5,197 nt of DNA from an uncultured Bacillota bacterium. GTDB taxonomy: Bacteria; Bacillota_I; Bacilli_A; Erysipelotrichales; Erysipelotrichaceae. Shown one piece after another: positions 1 through 5,197 of the stretch. The notes under the pieces were generated by a model, which saw nothing but the letters and a program-made list of their open reading frames with translations, did not search any database and was not told the origin of the DNA. A program made the position numbers and the translations under genes. Positions within the stretch are counted from its first letter, which is position 1, and every line of letters starts with the position of its first letter. The stretch spans positions 1-5,197 of the forward strand of contig ONXX01000096.1 of assembly GCA_900321955.1 (NCBI GenBank), in the 5' to 3' direction.

Positions 1-1
1 C

Positions 2-928
2 TGGTATGCCAGAAGACAGGGCTGGACCTTCAAACCGGAAGACATCACCTATTATCCGGGTACCCACAATGCGGTGGCTGAACTGGTCAAGCAGTACACC
101 AAGCCGGGCGAGGGCGTCATCGTCTTGACACCGTGCTATGGCTACCATGGCGATGTCGAAGGCAATGGCCGCGTCTATGTCTGTGTGGAGATGATCAATG
201 ACGGCAATGAGTATTTCACGATCGATTACGAGGCTTTGGAAGAAGCCTGCAAGGATGACAACAATACGATGATCATCATGTGCCATCCGCACAACCCGAC
301 CGGCAGAGTCTTCACCCATGAAGAATTGAACAAGGTGGCTGAGATCTGCCGTAAGCACAATGTCCTGATCGTTTCCGATGAGGTCCATTCCGACATCATT
401 CGTAAAGGCGTAACTTTTGAGCCGATGATGAAGGCCTGCGGACCAAAAGGTTTGATTGCGGCAACTGCCGTCAACAAGACCTTCAATCTGGCCGGTCTGG
501 CGATGACCAATGTCATCATCTGCGATCCGGATCTCAAACCGAAAGAAACCGAGTTCTATGGCATGCCGACACCATTCGGCATCCAGGCAGTCATCTCCGC
601 CTACACCAAGGGCGATGCCTGGGTTGATGCCTTAAATGAATATTGTGAAGAAAACATCGATGTCTGCATCGACTACATCCATAAACATCTTCCTAAGGCA
701 AAGGTCATTCGTCCGGAAGGCGGCTATTCCATCAACATCGATTTCTCGGGTTACGGCTTAAGCGATGACGAAGTGGTCGAGAGGATCTACGGCAAGGCCG
801 GCGTGGTCTTGAACTCCGGTCTCTTCTTTGATGACAAGCGCGGCAAGCAGATCCATCGTGCCTGTCTCTCTTCCCCAAGGGCCCTGTGTCTGGAAGCTTT
901 CGAAAGGATCGCAAAAGAATTTGAATAA
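2..928 (+). CDS. MalY/PatB family PLP-dependent beta-lyase/aminotransferase, 5' truncated by window edge
   Basis: Partial gene: the frame is open from the left edge (first full codon TGG at 2) and gives 308 residues, so about 80 N-terminal residues are missing if it has the usual ~390. The family uses pyridoxal phosphate for C-S beta-elimination (cystathionine or cysteine conjugates to pyruvate, ammonia and a thiol) or transamination, in the cytoplasm. Visible marks in order: WYARRQGW near the left edge, typical of this family; a Y in TPCYGY that fits the cofactor-stacking position; HNPTG (N at 293-295); SDEVHSDI (Asp 377-379, which pairs with the PLP ring nitrogen); NKTFNLAG with the Schiff-base Lys at 476-478; SPR with the substrate-carboxylate Arg at 878-880. 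The residue before the Lys is Asn where Ser is usual. The GTG at 74 is internal to conserved sequence and is not the start. Substrate cannot be decided, so no symbol is given. A terminator follows at once, so it is the last gene of its transcript. Confidence 0.9.
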   Translation, partial: WYARRQGWTFKPEDITYYPGTHNAVAELVKQYTKPGEGVIVLTPCYGYHGDVEGNGRVYVCVEMINDGNEYFTIDYEALEEACKDDNNTMIIMCHPHNPTGRVFTHEELNKVAEICRKHNVLIVSDEVHSDIIRKGVTFEPMMKACGPKGLIAATAVNKTFNLAGLAMTNVIICDPDLKPKETEFYGMPTPFGIQAVISAYTKGDAWVDALNEYCEENIDVCIDYIHKHLPKAKVIRPEGGYSINIDFSGYGLSDDEVVERIYGKAGVVLNSGLFFDDKRGKQIHRACLSSPRALCLEAFERIAKEFE

Positions 929-930
929 GC

Positions 931-964
931 GGGTGGCAGCAAAAACTGCCATCCTTTCTTTTTC
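931..964 (+). terminator. Rho-independent terminator after the MalY/PatB-family gene
   Basis: Nine paired bases, 931-939 (GGGTGGCAG) with 946-954 (CTGCCATCC), including one G-U pair, close a six-base loop (CAAAAA). The T-rich tract TTTCTTTTTC follows directly at 955-964. It begins two bases after the upstream stop codon. No matching T-run lies on the other side, so it should work only on the + strand. It separates the upstream gene from addB, so addB needs its own promoter or depends on read-through. Confidence 0.88.
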
Positions 965-972
965 CCATCCGC

Positions 973-978
973 TATAAT
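973..978 (+). promoter_or_regulatory. Perfect TATAAT -10 box overlapping the first addB ATG
   Basis: TATAAT matches the sigma-A consensus -10 exactly and lies just after the terminator, where addB needs a promoter. Its last two bases are the A and T of the ATG at 977. With normal geometry transcription would start at about 985-986, on the ATG at 986. No recognisable -35 is present: the hexamers at 16-18 bp spacing are CATCCT and its neighbours, which match TTGACA poorly. There is no TG extension either (CGC precedes the box). The call rests on the perfect hexamer and its position. Confidence 0.5.
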
Positions 979-3331
979 GAAAGTAATGGATTTACTTCGT
1001 TTCAACGACCTCGATCATAGTCTGCTGATCTGTCCGGATGGCGTAAAGCGAAACATTTTAAATGCGCTGTACCATCAGAAAAAGATCATCGACGTCAAAT
1101 TTCTGACCAAGAGCGAATTTCTCAGGAAGAAGTATTTTGACTATGACGAAAAGGCCATCAAATATCTGATCGATACCTATGATTTCAGCGTGCCCAATGC
1201 CAAAGAGATCCTGGACAGCCTTTATTATGTGGATATTGATCAACATTATGACAATGAAAAACTGGATGGTTTGGTGGCTTACCAGAAAGAGTTAAAGGAA
1301 AAGGGCCTTTTGATCTACGATCCGCTTTTTGAAGCGTCCTTAAAAGGAAGAAAGATTTATGTGGTCGGTTATGGCGATCTGACTAAGGAGGAAGCATTTC
1401 GTTTATTGGGTGAGGTCCTTCCTTATGAAGAAAGAAAGTGTCGCTATGACATTGCCGTCTTTGAAGAAATCGAAGAGGAAGTCCTGTGGCTTTATGAATC
1501 GATACGGACCCTGATCTATGAAAAGGGCGTCGATATCAATACGATCTATGTCTTACATGCGACAAGCGATCATGAAGCGTATTTCAAGAAGTTCAATGCC
1601 TTCTATCCGTTCCGGATCGAGACGGAAGAAAACGATACACTGATCGGTACTTCGATTGGCAAGGAATTCTTATCGATGATCGATTCGTACGACAAAGAAG
1701 CGATCTACGAATACTTTAAAGAGAAAGAAGATGAGCTTTCGGCCAAGATCCTGTCGATCATCAACCGCTATCCTTCCTTTGAATTACAAGAAGTAAAAAA
1801 ACTGATCGAAGAAGACCTGAAACAGACGAAGATCAGATCCGAAAAGATGAAAGACATCGTGCATCGGGCCGATCTTTTTGAACCGTTTGAAGAAACGGAC
1901 CACGTCTTTCTTTTGGGCTTCAATGATTCCTTCCCGAGTCTGGTTCGGGATACCGACTACATCACTGACAATATTGCGCCACTCGTCAATAAGTCGGACA
2001 GTGAAGAGCGAAATGCGATCAGCCGCAAGAACGTCAAAGCCTATCTTTCGACGATCCCCGGTTTATCTATTTCTTATTTCAAGAAGACGCCATTCCACAG
2101 CTATGAATTCTCCAATCTTCTGGAGAGCGCTGATTTTGATACCTATACACCGGATGTGCATTCCTTGGTGGGTGGCTACAACGCCTTATATCTGGGAAGT
2201 CTCTTGGATGACCTGTACCGCTATGGCGACAAGAATGAAGATCTGGATCGTCTCTATCAAAGCTTTGCGAAGGTCAATTATAAAAACTACGATAACCATT
2301 TCAATGGTTTAAGTGAAAGCCAGAAAGACAAGATCGGCAGGGTCACCCTTTCCTATTCCTCAATGCAAAAGTTCTATGAGTGTCCGTTTGCCTATTATCT
2401 GGATAAGGTCTTATGTATCATACCTTACGATGACACCTTTGCGACCAAGAAGGGTTCCCTTTGCCATGGAGTTTTAAAGGATTACTACGAAGATCCAAGT
2501 TTTGATTTTGAGACGTCCTGGCAAAAGAATCTTGCGGAATTAAGCGCGGGTTTTGAAAATGAGATGGAAGAATACTTTGCCTTAAAGATCAAGGAAGAAT
2601 TAAAAGAAGATATCCGTATCATCGCCGATCAGAAGGCGCATGGCCATCTGAATAAGCAGCTGTGTGAAAAACAGTTTAAGGTCGATGTCGATAAGAACCT
2701 GTCATTCTTCGGCATCATCGATAAGGTTATGTATTCCGATTATGGCGAGGAAGTCATCGCCAATGTGATCGACTACAAGACCGGAAATTCTGCTTCGATT
2801 TCCGAGAAGCTGATGCCTTATGGTCTGTCGCTGCAGTTGCCGTCCTACATGTATCTTTTAAGCGAGAGTGACTTATTCCATAAGCCGGTCAAATTCGGCG
2901 GCTTCTATCTCCAGCATCTGGTCAACAATGAATTAAAATACGACGAGAAGAAAAGCGAAGAGCAGATCAAGGCGGAGTCAATGAAACTGGAAGGCTTCAG
3001 TTCTGATACGGTCGACCGTCTGAGTTTTTGCGATGACACTTTGGAAGAAGGAAGCAGCCGGATCATCAAGGGCCTCAAGCTGACCAAGTCCGGTGCCTTG
3101 CATAAGGGTTCCCGTACCATCTCGGATGAGGGGATCAAAGAAAAGATTGCCTTGACCAAAGATAAGATCCTAACGGCAGGGAAAGCGATTCAGAAGGGCG
3201 AATTCCCGATTGAGCCAAAGCAGATCGACGGCGATAATGTGTCCTGTACCTATTGTCCGTTCTGGGGGATCTGTTACCGCAGAGACAGCGATATCAGGAT
3301 GATATCGACAAAGGAGGAAAAAGATGCCTGA
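977..3331 (+). CDS. addB: AddB: ATP-dependent helicase/nuclease subunit B with PD-(D/E)XK nuclease and Fe-S cluster
   Basis: Subunit of the cytoplasmic AddAB complex that unwinds and trims double-strand breaks for RecA loading. In this family AddB cuts one strand and its inactive helicase-like part recognises Chi. Seen here, numbered from 977: helicase-like segment VFLLGFNDSFP (310-320); nuclease site H497, D582 (GIIDK), D599-Y-K601 (DYKTG) and Q620xxxY624; four cysteines C469, C757, C760, C766 (C...CxxCx5C), which match the Fe-S staple that flanks the nuclease in Bacillus AddB. It is short: 784 residues against about 1170 in B. subtilis. No GxxGxGKS/T P-loop is present; ICPDGVKRN (18-26) stands where it would be. 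The ATGs at 977 and 986 both lack a Shine-Dalgarno. Given the TATAAT at 973, the 986 start (781 aa) is preferred, although the longest frame is given here. The next in-frame Met is far inside. The end overlaps addA by 8 nt. A generic RecB-like nuclease is the alternative, but the addA neighbour argues against it. Confidence 0.9.
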   Translation: MKVMDLLRFNDLDHSLLICPDGVKRNILNALYHQKKIIDVKFLTKSEFLRKKYFDYDEKAIKYLIDTYDFSVPNAKEILDSLYYVDIDQHYDNEKLDGLVAYQKELKEKGLLIYDPLFEASLKGRKIYVVGYGDLTKEEAFRLLGEVLPYEERKCRYDIAVFEEIEEEVLWLYESIRTLIYEKGVDINTIYVLHATSDHEAYFKKFNAFYPFRIETEENDTLIGTSIGKEFLSMIDSYDKEAIYEYFKEKEDELSAKILSIINRYPSFELQEVKKLIEEDLKQTKIRSEKMKDIVHRADLFEPFEETDHVFLLGFNDSFPSLVRDTDYITDNIAPLVNKSDSEERNAISRKNVKAYLSTIPGLSISYFKKTPFHSYEFSNLLESADFDTYTPDVHSLVGGYNALYLGSLLDDLYRYGDKNEDLDRLYQSFAKVNYKNYDNHFNGLSESQKDKIGRVTLSYSSMQKFYECPFAYYLDKVLCIIPYDDTFATKKGSLCHGVLKDYYEDPSFDFETSWQKNLAELSAGFENEMEEYFALKIKEELKEDIRIIADQKAHGHLNKQLCEKQFKVDVDKNLSFFGIIDKVMYSDYGEEVIANVIDYKTGNSASISEKLMPYGLSLQLPSYMYLLSESDLFHKPVKFGGFYLQHLVNNELKYDEKKSEEQIKAESMKLEGFSSDTVDRLSFCDDTLEEGSSRIIKGLKLTKSGALHKGSRTISDEGIKEKIALTKDKILTAGKAIQKGEFPIEPKQIDGDNVSCTYCPFWGICYRRDSDIRMISTKEEKDA
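3311..3317 (+). promoter_or_regulatory. Strong Shine-Dalgarno for addA inside the addB 3' end
   Basis: AAGGAGG stands six bases before the ATG at 3324 and lies within the last codons of addB. It decides the addA start. Because ribosomes finishing addB pass over it and stop at 3331, translation of the two genes is probably coupled, which would keep the subunits balanced. Confidence 0.9.
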
Positions 3332-5197
3332 GAAATGGACGAGCCAGCAGGAAAGGGCGATCAGCAGTTTCGGTCATAATATCCTGGTATCGGCCGGTGC
3401 CGGCAGCGGCAAGACCGCGGTCCTTTCCCAGCGTGTTTACTACCTGGTTGGCAAACATAAATTCGATATTGATTCCTTACTGGTTCTGACCTTTACCGAA
3501 AAGGCAGCAGCGGAGATGCGCACCCGCATCCGTCAGAAGATTTCGGAAGACAAGGAAGGTCTTTTCTCGGCAGAGGAGAAGAGGGTCCAGGTCAACAAGA
3601 TCGACTCTTCTTTCATCATGACCTTTGATGCCTATGCCTTCTATCTGGTCAAGAAATACCACAATCTTTTAGGTGTGGATAAGGATATCTCGATCATTGA
3701 TAAAAACATCCTCTACGATCAGACGCAGTCTTTTTTGGATGAACTGATGGAAGAGGGCTATCAGAAAAAGGATGAGGCCTTCCTCTCTTTGATCGATACC
3801 TTCTGCCGTAAAGATGACAGTCCGATACGCAAGGCGATTTTAAAAGTCAACGATCGTCTCAGTTCGATTTATGGTCGAGAAGATTACGTTAACGAATATG
3901 AAGATCGGTTCTATTCTTCAGAGGCATTTGACGATCTTCTGGAGCGTTTTGAAGACTATCTGAAGGAACAGATCACATTACTTCGAAAAGAGGTCAATGA
4001 CCTTTCCTATGGCGTAGAGAACGTTTCTGATTACTACATCGGCCTGGACAGCTTATTTCAGGCAACTAATTTAAATGATATCCTCTTGGCTTTGCGAAAC
4101 TGCGAGGTCACCACCAAGAGGCTGCCCAATGGTTCGGGCATGAGCGAGGTCAAGAAAAATATTACGGATGCCTTAAGCGATCTGAAAAAATGGAGTGACA
4201 CTTCCATCGATGAGATGAAGGAAGAGATCCGTCTGGCCTTGCCTGCTGAACTGGAACTTTTAAAGCTGGCGAATAAACTGGATGAAAAGCTGGCGATCTA
4301 TAAAAAGGAAAGCGGCTTTTATGATTTCTCGGACATCTTCCATATGGCCATCGATCTGGTCGTCAAGTATCCTAAGATCGCTGAGGAGATCCGGGAAGGT
4401 TTCAATGAGATTCTGATCGATGAGTATCAGGATACCAATGACCTGCAGGATGAATTCATCAGGCGGATCGCCAGAGACAACGTCTACATGGTGGGCGATG
4501 TCAAGCAGTCGATCTATCGCTTCCGTAACGCCAATCCGGCCCTGTTTATGGAGAAGTACGAAGACTATAAGAACAACGGCAAAGACGAACTGATCGAATT
4601 GCCGCATAACTTCCGTTCACGGAAGGAAGTCATTGAAGACATCAATGTGATCTTTGATCGAACCATGGATCTGTTGATCGGCGGTGCCAGATTCCAAAAA
4701 GAACACCACATGGTCAATGGCCGAAACGAAGAACCGTTTGACAATCAGAATCCGCACATGGAGATCTACAACTATCCTTACGATAAAAAAAGCGAGCCGT
4801 TCACCTATCTGTCCAAGGCGGCAGCCGAAGCCTTCATCATGGCAAAGGACATCAAGGACAAGGTCGGCCATTTCATGGTGAAAGACGGAAGCCGGAACAG
4901 GGCGGCAGAGTATCGTGATTTCTGCATCATCGTCGACCGCACGACCAGCTTCGATCTCTATAAGCAGGTCTTCACTTACTGCGGTATTCCGGCGGTCATC
5001 GAAAAAGATGAGCGGATGTCCGATTCCGATCTGATCTATGCCTTAAAGGCGGTCTTTGTCTTACTCGAAAAGATGGCAAACAATGAAGAAGATGAGGACT
5101 TTGTCTATTCCTATCTTTCCCTGGCCAGAAGTTTTCTGGTGGAAGAGAAGGATGAAGTCCTGTTTGATATCGTGAAGAATCAGTCCTTTAAGGATTC
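3324..5197 (+). CDS. addA: AddA: ATP-dependent helicase/nuclease subunit A, 3' truncated by window edge
   Basis: UvrD/Rep-type superfamily 1A helicase subunit of AddAB. It translocates 3'-5' on DNA and in full-length relatives carries a second nuclease domain at the C-terminus. The frame runs without a stop from the ATG at 3324 to the window edge, giving 624 residues; about 1200 is usual, so motifs V and VI and the nuclease lie beyond. Seen in order: Q motif WTSQQ (5-9); Walker A AGAGSGKT (24-31, K30); motif Ia VLTFTEKAAAEM (54-65); a TFDAY segment where relatives have TxHSF; DFSDIFHMA before Walker B; Walker B ILIDEYQDTN (D366, E367); motif III GDVKQSIYRFR (391-401); motif IV LPHNFRS (426-432, R431); YRDFCIIV from 530, as in related helicases. 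The start is set by AAGGAGG six bases upstream and by the WTSQQ motif beginning at residue 5. It follows addB with an 8-nt overlap, the usual addB-addA order, and has no promoter of its own that I can see. Confidence 0.96.
   Translation, partial: MPEKWTSQQERAISSFGHNILVSAGAGSGKTAVLSQRVYYLVGKHKFDIDSLLVLTFTEKAAAEMRTRIRQKISEDKEGLFSAEEKRVQVNKIDSSFIMTFDAYAFYLVKKYHNLLGVDKDISIIDKNILYDQTQSFLDELMEEGYQKKDEAFLSLIDTFCRKDDSPIRKAILKVNDRLSSIYGREDYVNEYEDRFYSSEAFDDLLERFEDYLKEQITLLRKEVNDLSYGVENVSDYYIGLDSLFQATNLNDILLALRNCEVTTKRLPNGSGMSEVKKNITDALSDLKKWSDTSIDEMKEEIRLALPAELELLKLANKLDEKLAIYKKESGFYDFSDIFHMAIDLVVKYPKIAEEIREGFNEILIDEYQDTNDLQDEFIRRIARDNVYMVGDVKQSIYRFRNANPALFMEKYEDYKNNGKDELIELPHNFRSRKEVIEDINVIFDRTMDLLIGGARFQKEHHMVNGRNEEPFDNQNPHMEIYNYPYDKKSEPFTYLSKAAAEAFIMAKDIKDKVGHFMVKDGSRNRAAEYRDFCIIVDRTTSFDLYKQVFTYCGIPAVIEKDERMSDSDLIYALKAVFVLLEKMANNEEDEDFVYSYLSLARSFLVEEKDEVLFDIVKNQSFKD

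Noticed and set aside
74..76. GTG as the start of the aminotransferase-like gene
   Set aside because: The frame is open leftward to base 2 and encodes conserved family sequence (WYARRQGW), so the true start is outside the window.
928..932. AGCGG, the B. subtilis Chi sequence, beside the operon
   Set aside because: Five-base matches are expected by chance several times in this length. The Chi of this organism is unknown and no clustering is seen.
226..968. Minus-strand open frames opposite the MalY/PatB-like gene and the terminator
   Set aside because: They are antisense to conserved active-site segments and give low-complexity Arg-rich or Ser/Leu-rich translations with no family features.
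1878..2312. A 144-codon + strand open frame inside addB
   Set aside because: It lies wholly within the conserved AddB frame, has no Shine-Dalgarno sequence, and its translation has no recognisable domain, so it is a shadow frame.
2381..3268. A Cas4-like nuclease (PD-(D/E)XK with four cysteines)
   Set aside because: Cas4 has a similar cysteine and nuclease arrangement but is about 200 residues long and sits next to cas genes. Here the domain is the C-terminus of a 784-residue protein followed by addA, and no CRISPR repeats are seen.
3253..3489. A 78-codon + strand frame across the addB/addA junction
   Set aside because: It overlaps both the AddB Fe-S motif and the AddA Walker A motif in another frame. 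The two real genes explain the region.
4260..4871. Two minus-strand open frames (115 and 84 codons) opposite addA
   Set aside because: They lie opposite the Walker B to motif IV region of AddA, which is strongly conserved, and have no family features of their own.

Overview
The window is an ordinary chromosomal stretch from a Gram-positive bacterium. The best fit is a member of the Bacillota, and a lineage such as the Erysipelotrichales is plausible. That guess rests on the addB-addA gene order, a strong AAGGAGG Shine-Dalgarno sequence, a sigma-A-like TATAAT box, moderate GC and a shortened AddB without a P-loop. The lineage is inference and the genus cannot be named from the sequence alone. 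All three genes lie on the + strand and there is almost no non-coding DNA.

Region 1 (1-928) is the C-terminal four-fifths of a PLP-dependent fold-type I enzyme of the MalY/PatB family (cystathionine/cysteine-conjugate beta-lyase or aminotransferase). Its start lies left of the window. A clear intrinsic terminator (931-964) follows its stop codon.

Region 2 (965-988) is a very short gap holding a perfect TATAAT whose last two bases are part of the first possible ATG of the next gene. No Shine-Dalgarno sequence is visible, so the addB message may be leaderless and start at the ATG at 986.

Region 3 (977-5197) is an operon for the AddAB helicase-nuclease, the Gram-positive counterpart of RecBCD. 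The first gene encodes a compact AddB (784 aa) with a complete PD-(D/E)XK nuclease site and a complete four-cysteine iron-sulfur signature. The second, addA, overlaps it by 8 nt. Its first 624 codons are visible, from the Q motif and Walker A through helicase motif IV and beyond; its C-terminal part lies right of the window. Together the two proteins would unwind and resect double-strand breaks, respond to Chi and load RecA for recombinational repair.

I found no mobile element, CRISPR array, RNA gene or unknown system. The points most worth a second look are the promoter fused to the addB start codon and the loss of the AddB P-loop.
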